Translations under genes and position numbers: made by a program | Source of the DNA: an uncultured Dehalococcoidia bacterium | Lineage (GTDB): Bacteria; Chloroflexota; Dehalococcoidia; Lucifugimonadales; GCA-2712585 | Direction: 5' to 3' | NCBI GenBank assembly: GCA_958295715.1 | Contig: OY282371.1 | Span: forward strand, 2,031,697-2,095,696 | DNA length: 64,000 nucleotides | Notes under the pieces: generated by a model | Told to the model about the DNA's origin: nothing | The model's input: only the letters and a program-made list of their open reading frames with translations | Database searches by the model: none | Shown here: in pieces, positions 24,476 through 33,926 of the stretch | Layout of the letters: every line of letters starts with the position of its first letter | Numbering within the stretch: the stretch's first letter is position 1

Positions 24476-26773
24476 TCAGCCCTCCCCGTTGCCCCACCGG
24501 GCCTCCAGAATCGCGCCCGGGTTCATTGGCAGTTGGTTCATCCTCACCCCGGCCGCATGGTAGATGGCGTTGGCCAAGGCCGCCGGCGGCGGGATAATCG
24601 ACGCCTCGCCCACGCCTCGCACCCCGTAGGGATGGCCGGGGTTCGCCACCTCCACGATAACCGTGTCTATCATGGGCAGGTCCAACGAGGTGGGTATCCG
24701 GTAGTCGAGGAACGTCCCGTTGGTCATCTCGCCGGAGTCGTTGTAGAAGTACTCCTCATTTAGGCCCCAGCCGATGCCCTGGACGGTGCCGCCCTGCATC
24801 TGCCCCTCCACGTAGCTGGGATGGACGGCCTTGCCCGCGTCCTGGAATGACGTCACCCTCAGCACGTCAACCTTGTTGGTCTCCGGGTCCACCGACACGT
24901 CGACGATGCACCCGGCGGCAGAGCCGCCCACGCCCTTGGGGTCGATGGTCGCGCGGCCCATTATAGGCCCGCCCGTCTCGTTCAGCCTGGCGGCCAGGTC
25001 TTTGAAGTCAATGCTCAACTCAGGGTCAACGGATGACGCGAACTTCCCGTCCTTCAGGTCCACGGTCTCCGGGTCCACGTCCCAAATCTCGGCGGCCCTG
25101 CCTATCATCTGCCGCTTCACGTCCTGAGCCGCTTCGTAGGCCGCCCAGCCCGTGGCGAAGGTCGTGCGGCTTCCCGCCGTCAGCGCCGTGAAGCCTATCA
25201 GGTCCGTATCCACCACCGTGGGGTTCACGTCCTCGGCCCTCAGCCCCAGGACCTCGGCGGCCTGCATGGCGATGGAGGCCCTGGTTCCCCCGATGTCGGG
25301 GTTCCCCTCCACCAGGTTCACGCGCCCGTCCTTGGTGACGCTGATGGTGCAGCTGGAGGGAAGGCCAATGTTGAACCAGAACCCCACGGCGGCCCCTCTG
25401 CCCTGGTTGGGCGACTCCAAGGGGGCATTCCAATGAGGATGCTCCATCATCGCCTCCATCACCTCGACCATGCCCATGCTGCGATGGGCCGGCCCGTCGG
25501 CGCGGCGGCTCCCTTCCCTGGCCGCGTTCTTCAGGCGGAACTCCATGGAGCCCATCCCCAATCTCTCCGCCAGTTCGTCTATGATAGTCTCCGCCGCAAA
25601 GGCCGCGTTGGTGGCTCCGGGGGCGCGATAGGCCGCCGTCTTGGGCTTGTTCACCACCACGTCGGTTCCCTCGATATCCACGTTGGGGATGTCGTAGCAG
25701 GCGAAGAGGCACTGGGCGCCGGCGTCCACGGGGGAGCCGGGATAGGCCCCCGCCTCATAGTCCAGACGCGCCTCCCCGGCGACTATCTTCCCCTCCTTGG
25801 TCGCCCCCATCTTCAGCCTAATGTAGGAACCCGGGGTCGGCCCCGTGCCCTCAAACACCTCTTTGCGTGTCATCACCAGCTTCACCGGCGCGCCGGTCTT
25901 GCGCGACAGCAGGGCGGCCAGGGGCTCCAGGTACACCGGTATCTTCCCGCCGAACCCGCCGCCTATCTCCATGGGAACGACCCTAATCTGCGACACCGGC
26001 GTCTTCAGCATCTCCGACACCGTGTCCCTAACCACGAATGTCCCCTGGGTGCTGCACCAGATGGTGAGCCGGCCGTCCTGGTTCCAGAAGGCGACGGCGG
26101 CGTGAGGCTCAATATAGCCCTGGTGGACCGTTTTGGTGTAGAACTCCCGCTCAATCACCACGTCCGCGGCGGCGAACCCCTCCTCAACGTCCCCCCGGCT
26201 GTGCCTAAACCGCTTTGACACGTTGCTGACCCGGCCGTCTCGCTTTCCCAACTCCTCCGTCTTCAGGGCGTCGTGGAGCAGCGACGCGCCGGGTTCCGAG
26301 GCCTCAGGGGCCGTCAACACGGCGGGAAGGGCCTCGTACTCCACCTCAATCAGGGACACGGCCTCCTCTGCGGCGCTGAGGCTGGCCGCGGCCACGGCGG
26401 CAACGGCGTGCCCCTTGTAGAGGGCCTTGTCGCTGGCCAGGACGTTGTCCCTCAGAAACTTCAGGCTTGCCGTGCTCTCCCCCAGGTCCACCCGCGAATC
26501 CAGGGCGTCGGCGTTGGGGGTAAAGTCCTTGGCGGTGACCACGGCCCGCACGCCCTCCAGGGCCTCCGCGGCGGCGGTGTCGATGCGCAGGATCCGGGCG
26601 TGGGCGTGGGGACTCCTCAGCACGCTGCCGTGGAGGAGCCGGGCCGGGTTGAAGTCGGCCCCGTACTTGGCCGCCCCGGTCACCTTATCGGCGCCGTCGT
26701 GCCTGATTGGACGCGTGCCGACCACGTTGAAGCTCTTGGTCGCCAACACCAGGTTGGGTTCGTACTCTTTCAC
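24476..26773 (-). CDS. Xanthine dehydrogenase-family molybdopterin-binding subunit
   Basis: 765 aa large catalytic subunit of the molybdenum hydroxylase family (xanthine, CO, nicotinate or aldehyde oxidases). Motifs seen are IGGGFGGK (cofactor region), [15 protein letters not shown] and the C-terminal GVGEAS with the catalytic Glu. The CO-dehydrogenase active loop (VAYRCSFR type) is absent. The FAD and 2Fe-2S subunit genes that normally accompany it are not adjacent; only a VOC gene follows. The substrate is unknown. Confidence 0.9.
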   Translation of the reverse strand: MKEYEPNLVLATKSFNVVGTRPIRHDGADKVTGAAKYGADFNPARLLHGSVLRSPHAHARILRIDTAAAEALEGVRAVVTAKDFTPNADALDSRVDLGESTASLKFLRDNVLASDKALYKGHAVAAVAAASLSAAEEAVSLIEVEYEALPAVLTAPEASEPGASLLHDALKTEELGKRDGRVSNVSKRFRHSRGDVEEGFAAADVVIEREFYTKTVHQGYIEPHAAVAFWNQDGRLTIWCSTQGTFVVRDTVSEMLKTPVSQIRVVPMEIGGGFGGKIPVYLEPLAALLSRKTGAPVKLVMTRKEVFEGTGPTPGSYIRLKMGATKEGKIVAGEARLDYEAGAYPGSPVDAGAQCLFACYDIPNVDIEGTDVVVNKPKTAAYRAPGATNAAFAAETIIDELAERLGMGSMEFRLKNAAREGSRRADGPAHRSMGMVEVMEAMMEHPHWNAPLESPNQGRGAAVGFWFNIGLPSSCTISVTKDGRVNLVEGNPDIGGTRASIAMQAAEVLGLRAEDVNPTVVDTDLIGFTALTAGSRTTFATGWAAYEAAQDVKRQMIGRAAEIWDVDPETVDLKDGKFASSVDPELSIDFKDLAARLNETGGPIMGRATIDPKGVGGSAAGCIVDVSVDPETNKVDVLRVTSFQDAGKAVHPSYVEGQMQGGTVQGIGWGLNEEYFYNDSGEMTNGTFLDYRIPTSLDLPMIDTVIVEVANPGHPYGVRGVGEASIIPPPAALANAIYHAAGVRMNQLPMNPGAILEARWGNGEG

Positions 26774-26842
26774 GGCTCCACCTCCCTACGTGCCTGTCTA
26801 AACCGGCGGCGCAGGATTGCGGGAACGGGCCGGCTTGCTGTC

Positions 26843-26848
26843 ATTATA
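26843..26848 (-). promoter_or_regulatory. Candidate -10 of the molybdopterin-subunit gene
   Basis: TATAAT on the minus strand (26848-26843), about 70 bp before the start codon, with no clear -35. Confidence 0.4.
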
Positions 26849-26996
26849 CTACACGACAAAAGCCGCCTCACCCCCGCCGCGGAGGATGGAATGACTATTG
26901 AACATACGGACGGTTGCGACAGAATTACCAAGACTATAGAATGTCGATGGAGAAGTTGAGCTCAACAAGTGGGGCGCAACGCATAAAGAGGAACTC

Positions 26997-28091
26997 ATGA
27001 CGACACAGACAAACGAGCAGTTCGAAAACAACATTGAAGGATTGGGAGACGAGGATCTGTCCTGGGGAGAGTACCCCATCGACACGATGCTGATACGGCA
27101 GGAAACACGCACTATTTATGAGGTATTGCGCCGAATCGACCAGGGGTCGTACGTCATGGATCCCGACTTTCAACGCGATTTCATTTGGGACGAGACAAAG
27201 CAGAGCAAGCTCATTGAGTCCGTTATGATGAGAATACCCCTCCCCGTCTTCTACCTTGCAGAGGATGAACAGGGACGCATGTTGGTTGTTGATGGATTGC
27301 AGCGACTCTCTACCTTTCACCGCTTTTTGAACGGCGGCCACCAGTTGCGACTTCAAAATAGGCCTGTTCTACACGGTAAGAAGTTTCATGATCTAACAGC
27401 CAAACTTCAAAACCGCATTGAGGATTGCAACCTCATTCTCTACATCATAGACGCTAAAGCCCCTGATCAAGCCCGGCTGGATATCTTCGATCGCGTTAAC
27501 AGCGGAGTGCCGTTGAGCCGCCAACAGGCTCGTAACGCCTTGTACTTGGGCGATGCCACGCGATTTCTGAGGGATGAATCCAAAACCGACCTCTTCTTGG
27601 AAGCAACGGGCCGTAGTCTTAATACCTCTATCATGCGGGACCGCGAATTCGTTAACCGGTTCTGCGCATTCCAGATACTCGACCTAAACGAATACAGGGA
27701 CATGGACGATTTTCTTGGAAGGGCTTTGAAAAAGATGAACGCCGAGCCGGAGACGCTTCCAACATTGTCTCATAAGCTCAAGACCACTCTTAAAAGCAAC
27801 TTTCATCTGTTCGGCAAGCACGCTTTCCGTAAACATGAGTCGGGGCAGGAATACCGCAACGTCCTCAATGCTTCTCTTTGGGACGTCATGTCCACCGGGA
27901 TGTCCGGATGGCCGATGCCCTTGATAGAGGAACGCTCAACCGCTCTGAGAGAGGGGTTTCACCAGTTGCTTGAAGACGATGATTTCGTATACTCAATTTC
28001 CTACAGCACAAACAGCGTAAAACAGGTAACATGTCGTTTCAAAAAGGCGAAGGAAATGTTTGAGGATGTGTTAGGTGCTTACCCGAATTGA
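26997..28091 (+). CDS. DUF262 (ParB/GmrS-like) protein, first gene of candidate defence cassette
   Basis: 364 aa. The DUF262 signature is clear: DPDFQRDFIWDETKQSKLIE (55-74), IPLPVFYL and DGLQRLST (99-106), the counterpart of the DGQQR motif in GmrS and ParB-like nucleotide-hydrolysing nucleases. There is no C-terminal DUF1524/HNH nuclease domain, so it is a GmrS-type protein without GmrD. The last 17 bp overlap the next gene. Codon use is more AT-rich than in neighbours (by eye), consistent with transfer. A weak promoter candidate is TTGCGA (26914-26919) with TATAGA (26935-26940). A DNA-targeting defence role is inferred. Confidence 0.88.
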   Translation: MTTQTNEQFENNIEGLGDEDLSWGEYPIDTMLIRQETRTIYEVLRRIDQGSYVMDPDFQRDFIWDETKQSKLIESVMMRIPLPVFYLAEDEQGRMLVVDGLQRLSTFHRFLNGGHQLRLQNRPVLHGKKFHDLTAKLQNRIEDCNLILYIIDAKAPDQARLDIFDRVNSGVPLSRQQARNALYLGDATRFLRDESKTDLFLEATGRSLNTSIMRDREFVNRFCAFQILDLNEYRDMDDFLGRALKKMNAEPETLPTLSHKLKTTLKSNFHLFGKHAFRKHESGQEYRNVLNASLWDVMSTGMSGWPMPLIEERSTALREGFHQLLEDDDFVYSISYSTNSVKQVTCRFKKAKEMFEDVLGAYPN

Positions 28092-29223
28092 ACTGCGCTC
28101 CTTCAAGTGCTTCCGTATCCTCCAGCTTCCCCTAGCGCCGCTAACACTGCTCACGGGCCTCAACGCATCCGGAAAGTCGTCGGTGTTGCAAGCCCTCGTG
28201 TTGTTGCACCAGACCATGCGTGAGCACGAGTGGTGGACCCGAGTAGCCCTTAACGGCGACAGCATTCGCTTGGGATCTATGCCGGACGTAGTTGACGAGT
28301 TGTATGGCAGAGACAGTTTTAATATAGCCTTGGATGACGATGAGAACGATTGCGAATGGACCTTCCAAGGAGAGCGTCACGACATGTCGATGGAGGTCCG
28401 GCGTGTCTCAGTCAACGGGCTAATCACCGAACGACCACAGACTTTGCGATATCTGTTGCCTCCGGATGCGAACGATTCCGTCCCGTCGCTGGCCCGCAAC
28501 CTGCGCGACTTAACTTACATCACCGCAGAGCGTATTGCTCCCCAGTCAACCTATGCCTTAGAAGACCCTCATATCGTTAGCTCAGTGGGTCCCCGGGGTG
28601 AACACGCGGCGAGTGTCTTGCATTGGGGGCGAGATGAACGCGTGCTGGAGGATCTCGCCCTGCCGGGAACGCCCGCCATCCGCCTGAGACAGGTGGAGCA
28701 ACACATGAGAACGCTCTTCCCAGGTTGCAGATTGGATCTGCAAAAGGCGCCTCGCACAAACGCGGTAACGCTGGGATTGCGCACGTCAGACGCCACTGGA
28801 TTCCACAGCCCAATCCACACGGGGTTTGGACTCACCCAGGTATTACCCATCGTCGTGGCGGCCCTCTCCGTTTCTAAAGCCGACATCATCCTAATAGAGA
28901 ACCCGGAGGTGCATCTCCACCCTGCCGGCCAGTCGCTGATGGGACAGTTTATGGCCGACGTGGCGCGTGCAGGGATACAGGTAATTGTGGAAACCCACAG
29001 CGATCACGTGCTAAACGGCGTCCGGCGCGCAGTTAAGAAGGGGCGGCTTGACGCTGACCAGGTTGCCATCCACTTCTTCCGGCCTCGATCGGAAGAAGTG
29101 ACTCAGGTCCTAAGTCCCGTGTTGGACAATACCGGTAATATAGACGACTGGCCCCAAGGATTTTTTGACCAGTTTGACAGGGATGCGAACTATTTCGCAG
29201 GATGGGGAGAAGACTTGAACTGA
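28075..29223 (+). CDS. AAA/SMC-like ATPase with DUF3696, second cassette gene
   Basis: 382 aa OLD/RecF-type ATPase. Walker A GLNASGKSS is at 28-36. The Walker B region is IILIENPEVHLHP (about 271-283), followed by VIVETHSDHVLNG with the switch His. The C-terminal tail with WPQGFFDQFDRD is typical of DUF3696 ATPases. The GTG start lies inside the DUF262 gene (17-bp overlap), so translation is coupled. Such ATPases act as sensors or motors alongside nucleases in several defence systems. There is no TOPRIM domain, so it is not a complete OLD nuclease. Confidence 0.9.
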   Translation: MLTRIELRSFKCFRILQLPLAPLTLLTGLNASGKSSVLQALVLLHQTMREHEWWTRVALNGDSIRLGSMPDVVDELYGRDSFNIALDDDENDCEWTFQGERHDMSMEVRRVSVNGLITERPQTLRYLLPPDANDSVPSLARNLRDLTYITAERIAPQSTYALEDPHIVSSVGPRGEHAASVLHWGRDERVLEDLALPGTPAIRLRQVEQHMRTLFPGCRLDLQKAPRTNAVTLGLRTSDATGFHSPIHTGFGLTQVLPIVVAALSVSKADIILIENPEVHLHPAGQSLMGQFMADVARAGIQVIVETHSDHVLNGVRRAVKKGRLDADQVAIHFFRPRSEEVTQVLSPVLDNTGNIDDWPQGFFDQFDRDANYFAGWGEDLN

Positions 29224-29224
29224 A

Positions 29225-30175
29225 GTGGATCTCCTTTTCAACGATCTCTCCATCCATGGACAATTTCCCGACGTAGCGTCCTTCCGAGACGCCATCGGGC
29301 GTGTGATGGCTATGAGCAAAGCAGCGCGGCGATTTGGAAAAACGGTGCGCTGCCATAGGAATGTCCTCAACGCACAAGTAACTCATAACGCGCCTATGCG
29401 AGCGGTAGTTAACCGCTTGAAAAGAGACGAAAAGAGTGCACTGCTACAGTGGCTTACACGACAGGATTCCTTCCAGCAAGACGTTCAACAGCCCCTTGAA
29501 GACGAATCGCTGGAATACAACGGCGAGGTAGTCACCGACAACGCAATAGGAGAGGCCGCCTACTCCCTTTTCTATGGAATAGACCGCAGACTCGTGAGCA
29601 TGAACCCCTCGTCCTGGCTTACATCTCCCCTACCTGTGGATTACCGAGAGAACGGACGTGTTCGGGGAGTGCAGGTCCTCAACTATTGGGATATCGACTG
29701 TCTAAAGTCTGCCCTTACCGACGCTCCCGTTTCACTCGAATCCTGGGAAGACTTAGAGGCGGTCGTAAAGACTCGCTGCACCAATCTGACATTCTCGCGG
29801 GACAGCTTCGAACCCCTCCAAGGAAATCCCTTTGGCAAAGGAGCCGCAGAACGTCTGCTGGCTCTCTTGTCCGTCTTGCATAACCTCAAGACCTGCTTTG
29901 ATGAACGTGGGTCCCTTACACCCGAGGGACGCAAACTACTACAGGACCACTTCACCGGCAAAAAGTCATGGTTTTCCGACTCCTCCGATACGGAGAAACG
30001 AACCTTCAAAAATGAACTAACTTTCCCTCACCCGACGCTGCAGGGCCAATATCTGTTCTGCGCCTGGCACGGCAAGGTTAAGACGCCCCAGTTTCGAATT
30101 CATTTCTCGTGGCCGATACGCGCCCAAGAGCCTCTATACATCGTATACGTCGGACCCAAGCTCACCAAGCGGTAG
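29225..30175 (+). CDS. Uncharacterised third protein of the DUF262-ATPase cassette
   Basis: 316 aa; no family recognised with certainty. The GTG start comes 1 bp after the ATPase stop, so it belongs to the same translational unit. Visible features are a basic N-terminal segment (KAARRFGKTVRCHRNVLNAQ), acidic middle parts and a C-terminal half with DSSDTEKRTFKNELTFPHP, WHGKVKTPQFRIHF and YIVYVGPKLTKR. There are no membrane segments, signal peptide or obvious Walker motif. The dense conserved-looking His, Asp, Glu and Lys residues suggest an enzyme, possibly an effector or nucleic-acid-binding subunit; this is inference. Confidence 0.8.
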   Translation: MDLLFNDLSIHGQFPDVASFRDAIGRVMAMSKAARRFGKTVRCHRNVLNAQVTHNAPMRAVVNRLKRDEKSALLQWLTRQDSFQQDVQQPLEDESLEYNGEVVTDNAIGEAAYSLFYGIDRRLVSMNPSSWLTSPLPVDYRENGRVRGVQVLNYWDIDCLKSALTDAPVSLESWEDLEAVVKTRCTNLTFSRDSFEPLQGNPFGKGAAERLLALLSVLHNLKTCFDERGSLTPEGRKLLQDHFTGKKSWFSDSSDTEKRTFKNELTFPHPTLQGQYLFCAWHGKVKTPQFRIHFSWPIRAQEPLYIVYVGPKLTKR

Positions 30176-30233
30176 CAAACAGACGGCAGCCATGACCCGC
30201 CCACAACCCCCGCCCCACGCCGACCAGGGGTCG

Positions 30234-30929
30234 TTAGTCGGCGGTGGGGCGCCAGGCCGGCTCCATGCCGTGAGACGCCGAGGCGTCCTCCGAGAAGCCT
30301 TCGCCCTCCTCTATCTTAACGCTGACGGACAGGGCTATCGAGTCGCTGAAGCGCTCCTCCTCCACCTGAACCGAGCCGGCGTCTATGGACAGGTAGCCGC
30401 TCACAACCTCCAAAAGCTCCCTCTTCAGGGCCGCCGCCCTCCTGGGCGAGAGGAGGCGCTTAGGCTCCTCGTCAAGCTCCTCCGCCGGGTCGCTGACTAC
30501 GTTCACCCGGACGTTGGCTATCAGCATCAGGTCCTCGCCGCACTGGCGCACGTCCATCTCCATGGAGTCGCGGTCCGCTATCACGTACTCCGACATCACC
30601 AGCCGGAGGTCGTGTCGCAGGGCTCCCAACCCCTCGGCGCTCAGTGAGGAGCGGTCTTGGAGAAGGACCGCCTGGAGGCGGTTGTGGGCCGCGTACTTGC
30701 TGGCCTCCTCCTTCTCAAAGGCCCTCTTCACCAACCCGCCGATGGTCTCCAAGGCGTGGGGCCGGTTCATCCTCTTGCCGAGTTCCGACAGGGAGGGCGC
30801 CCGCTTCACAATCTCCTTCAGGTTTTCAGCGACGGCAGGACGCTTCACCAACTCCCTCAGACTGTCAAGCGTTGGCGCGAACTGTTCCCTTGAAACCCAC
30901 CATCTTCTTAAACCACGTGAAGATTCCAT
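30234..30929 (-). CDS. minE: MinE-like protein with two MinE domains
   Basis: 231 aa, far longer than the ~90 aa of classic MinE. The N-terminal 75 residues are helical and repetitive (ELVKRPAVAENLKEIVKR). A MinE topological-specificity domain follows at about 78-145 (RLQAVLLQDRSSLSAEGL, then MSEYVIADRDSMEM). A second, divergent copy lies at about 155-207 (LKRELLEVVSGYLSIDAGSV). The ATG is preceded by GGAGG, so the 65-bp overlap with the end of minD is probably real. It should regulate MinD oscillation or placement of the division site. Confidence 0.85.
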   Translation of the reverse strand: MESSRGLRRWWVSREQFAPTLDSLRELVKRPAVAENLKEIVKRAPSLSELGKRMNRPHALETIGGLVKRAFEKEEASKYAAHNRLQAVLLQDRSSLSAEGLGALRHDLRLVMSEYVIADRDSMEMDVRQCGEDLMLIANVRVNVVSDPAEELDEEPKRLLSPRRAAALKRELLEVVSGYLSIDAGSVQVEEERFSDSIALSVSVKIEEGEGFSEDASASHGMEPAWRPTAD

Positions 30930-31683
30930 CGCGTACCTCCATTCTCATCATTGGAACGTCCTCGCCCTCGACCCGCGCCGCTATGCGCCTGAACGACTCG
31001 CCGGAGCGGCAGTTCATGTCGTGCACCGCGGGCACTCCCTTGTTGGTGGACACCACGATCTTCTCGTCCTCGGGAACTATGCCCAACAGGGAAACGGACA
31101 GGAGGTCCAATATGTCCTCTGTAGTCATCATGTCGCCGCGCCGGACCATGCCCGGCCTAACGCGGTTCAGTATCAACTCCGGCTTCGAAAGCCCGGCCGC
31201 CTCAATGAACCCAATCACCCGGTCGGCGTCCCTTATGGCGGCCACGTCGGGCGTGGTCACCACAATGGCCTTGTCCGCCGCCGCCATGGCGTTCTTGAAG
31301 CCCTGCTCGATGCCGGCGGGGGAGTCGATGATGATGTAGTCGAAGTCCTGCTTCAACTCGTCGCAGAGCTTCTTCACCTGCTCCCCGGTCACCGCCGACT
31401 TGTCCCGGGTCTGGGCCGCGGGAATCACGTACAGGTTCTCGGTGAGCCTGTCCCGCATCATGGCCTGCTGGGGCTGGCAGACCCCCTCAATGACCTGGAC
31501 GATGTCGTAGACTATGCGGTTTTCCAACCCCATCACCACGTCAAGGTTTCTCAGGCCGATGTCGGCGTCTATCAGCAGCACCCTGTGCCCCCGCATAGAC
31601 AGGGCCGAACCCACGTTGGCGGTGGCCGTGGTCTTGCCAACGCCGCCCTTGCCTGAGTTGATAACGTATACCTCGCCTTCCAT
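30865..31683 (-). CDS. minD: Septum site-determining protein MinD
   Basis: 272 aa ParA/MinD ATPase. The deviant Walker A motif GKGGVGKTTA is at 12-21. SRP-like switch motifs (DADIGLRNLD and DSPAGIEQG) follow. A C-terminal amphipathic membrane-targeting helix reads FTWFKKMVGFKG. It binds the membrane as an ATP dimer to position the division apparatus, here with the overlapping minE. GGAGAGG precedes the ATG. No minC is seen in the window. Confidence 0.96.
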   Translation of the reverse strand: MEGEVYVINSGKGGVGKTTATANVGSALSMRGHRVLLIDADIGLRNLDVVMGLENRIVYDIVQVIEGVCQPQQAMMRDRLTENLYVIPAAQTRDKSAVTGEQVKKLCDELKQDFDYIIIDSPAGIEQGFKNAMAAADKAIVVTTPDVAAIRDADRVIGFIEAAGLSKPELILNRVRPGMVRRGDMMTTEDILDLLSVSLLGIVPEDEKIVVSTNKGVPAVHDMNCRSGESFRRIAARVEGEDVPMMRMEVRDGIFTWFKKMVGFKGTVRANA

Positions 31684-32104
31684 TGCTCCTCTCCTTACCT
31701 AGCGCTCAAAAATGGCCGCTAAAGGCGGCGCGTGGGCGGCCTCGCGTCGGAGGTACTAACGCGGGAACCCAAACCCACCGTCACCGGGGAGAGGCGTATC
31801 AGTTGGCGTCACTGCTAAGAAAACGACTATTGCTAAAAACCGGCCCTTCACCCATCCAATCCCCTCAGCCCCTCGGGTCCCGTAACGCCTACTCCTCTGA
31901 ACGCGGCTCTCCGTAACCCCCCAAACCCGCTCTCAGTCCTCCGTATCCATGGAGGCCCGACACATCCGCCTTGCGTTAGATTCGGCGTCAATTATGGCAA
32001 TTTTGGCCCTATTCCTGTCAATGAAATTGGACGCGGCTTATGACAAAAATCTAAAACCTTTTCGGGAATTTCGTTGGACTCGCGCCCAAGCCGCTCCCCC
32101 GCCG
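31684..32104. other. 421-bp intergenic region, no gene seen
   Basis: Between minD and the inositol-monophosphatase gene, both on the minus strand. It presumably contains the minD promoter. It lacks the dRS3-like repeats, is AT-richer at 31960-32080, and shows no tRNA, riboswitch or convincing ORF to me. Confidence 0.5.
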
Positions 32105-33007
32105 CTAAAGCCGGCGCGCGGCCCAACGCTGGAGCGTCAACCGGAGGCGGGAGCGCGGTCTGAGACGGCTGGTCACGAAGCGCGTCATCTCGGCCCCGCC
32201 AAAAATCCAGGAGGGCCGCCACTCCTTCAACCCCTCCGCGTTGAGACCCTTGCCCTGGGAGTCGGTGAAGCCGGCGAAAGTCTCCCACGCGTCCCCGCCC
32301 TGCCTCCTCAACAGAACGCCGCCCTGGGCCTCGGTGACCAGGGTTATCCCCGCGGCCACGTCCCACACCCAGGGACTGCCAAAGATGGCGTACTGAATCA
32401 CCCCGCCGGCCGTCAAGGCCAGCTCGTAGGCCACGCTCCCCGGGCTGCGCAGCTCCCCAACCCCGCCCCTCAGCCCCTTGTTGAGGCGAAACCGCCCGGC
32501 GAAGGCGGCGGGGAACACGCTTATCCGACCTCTTTGGGGCCTCGAGTCCTGGGTGACCCGTATGGCCTCCTGGTCGCGAAAGGCCCCACCGCCGCGGCGC
32601 GCGTGGTACACGCTGCCATCGCTCCGGCGCGGCGACGGGATGAAGACGCACCCCACCACCGGCTCGCCCCGGCGCAAGACCCCCACCGAGACGCCGAAGA
32701 TGGGGAGGCCGTTGATGAAGTTGACGGTGCCATCCAACGGGTCTATGACCCACATGTACTCGGAGGCCGAGGAGTCCACCTGGGAACCCTCCTCGGCGAG
32801 TATCCCGTGGCCGGGGTTCTCCTTGAGGATGGCCTCCTTCAGGAACTCCTCGCTGCGCTTGTCGGCGTCGGTCACCGGGTTCGTGCCGTCCTCCGACTTG
32901 TACTCAATGGTCAGGGGCTTCTGAAACTGCTCCAAGAGGATAGCCCCCGCCTGCCGGGTGATTCCCACGGCGAAGCGTTCCATCTCCCTCAACTCCCGGT
33001 CACTCAC
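32105..33007 (-). CDS. Inositol monophosphatase family protein
   Basis: 300 aa from GTG 33007, which overlaps the metF stop as GTGAGTGA; the frame extends upstream but inside metF. Mg2+-dependent phosphatase motifs are present: LAEEGS and WVIDPLDGTVNFINGLP, then the C-terminal GSPWVWDVAAGITLVTEAQGG. It could act on inositol-1-phosphate, fructose-1,6-bisphosphate or 3'-phosphoadenosine phosphates. The C-terminus has an unusually basic extension rich in Arg. Likely cotranscribed with metF. Confidence 0.9.
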   Translation of the reverse strand: MSDRELREMERFAVGITRQAGAILLEQFQKPLTIEYKSEDGTNPVTDADKRSEEFLKEAILKENPGHGILAEEGSQVDSSASEYMWVIDPLDGTVNFINGLPIFGVSVGVLRRGEPVVGCVFIPSPRRSDGSVYHARRGGGAFRDQEAIRVTQDSRPQRGRISVFPAAFAGRFRLNKGLRGGVGELRSPGSVAYELALTAGGVIQYAIFGSPWVWDVAAGITLVTEAQGGVLLRRQGGDAWETFAGFTDSQGKGLNAEGLKEWRPSWIFGGAEMTRFVTSRLRPRSRLRLTLQRWAARRL

Positions 33008-33926
33008 CGGGCGCGGCCCCACGGTCTTGAACCCGGCCGCCGCCGAGGTTAGACAGGATTTTGGATATGGAGTAGCTCCGGTTAAGGGCGTAGAAGTGCA
33101 CCCCATCCACGCCGCCGTCCAAAAGCTCCCTCACCTGAAGGGTGGCCGTCTCAATGCCCAACTCCCTAACGGCGTCGCGGTCATCCCCCAACGCCTCAAG
33201 CCGGGCGTCCAGAGCCGGGGGGATGGTGGCCCCGCAGAGGGCCGCGAACCTGCGAATCTGCTCCCGGTTCAGGATGGGAAGGATCCCGGCCAGGATGGGC
33301 GCGCGTATCCCGGCCCGCCGGGCCCTGTCCAGGAAGGAGTAGAAGTAATCGTTGTCGTAGAACAGTTGGGTAATGAGGAACTCCGCGCCCATCTCCAGCT
33401 TCAGCTTGGTGTGCTCGATGTCCGCGTCCAGGTCGCGGGACTCGGTGTGTCCCTCGGGATAACAGGCCGCGGCTATGCTGAAGCCGAAGTTGGCCCGAAT
33501 GTACCCGATAAGCTCCGTGGCGTGGCTGAAGCCCCCCGGGGCCGGCGCGAACTCGGCCTGGCCGCGGGGCGGGTCGCCTCGCAGGGCTATCACGTTCTCG
33601 ACGCCTGCCCCCTCCAGCCGCTCCAAGACCCCGCGAATCTCCTCCCTGGTCTGGCCCACGCAGGTCAGATGCGCCATGGGCAGCAGGTCCGTCTCCCTCT
33701 CTATCGAGGTCACAATCTCCTCGGTGAACCGCTGGGTGGCGCCCCCCGCGCCGTAGGTCACGGAGACGAAGTCCGGTTTGAAGCCCTTCAGCCTGTGAAT
33801 GGACCTAAAAACGGCGGGCAGCCCCTCCCGTGTCCGCGGAGGATAGAACTCAAAGGAGAGGGTGCGCTTCCTCTTCAGTACGTCCGGTATCTTTATCTCA
33901 GGGGCCTCGCTACGAGGTGACGCCAA
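33000..33926 (-). CDS. metF: Methylenetetrahydrofolate reductase
   Basis: 308 aa FAD enzyme reducing 5,10-methylene-THF to 5-methyl-THF for methionine synthesis. Family motifs are SFEFYPPRTREG with the conserved Glu, VTYGAGG, LTCVGQTREE, ALRGDPP and FLITQLFYDND. TTG 33926 is the only usable start, with AGGAG 9-10 bp upstream. It overlaps the phosphatase gene by 8 bp. Confidence 0.95.
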   Translation of the reverse strand: MASPRSEAPEIKIPDVLKRKRTLSFEFYPPRTREGLPAVFRSIHRLKGFKPDFVSVTYGAGGATQRFTEEIVTSIERETDLLPMAHLTCVGQTREEIRGVLERLEGAGVENVIALRGDPPRGQAEFAPAPGGFSHATELIGYIRANFGFSIAAACYPEGHTESRDLDADIEHTKLKLEMGAEFLITQLFYDNDYFYSFLDRARRAGIRAPILAGILPILNREQIRRFAALCGATIPPALDARLEALGDDRDAVRELGIETATLQVRELLDGGVDGVHFYALNRSYSISKILSNLGGGRVQDRGAAPGE

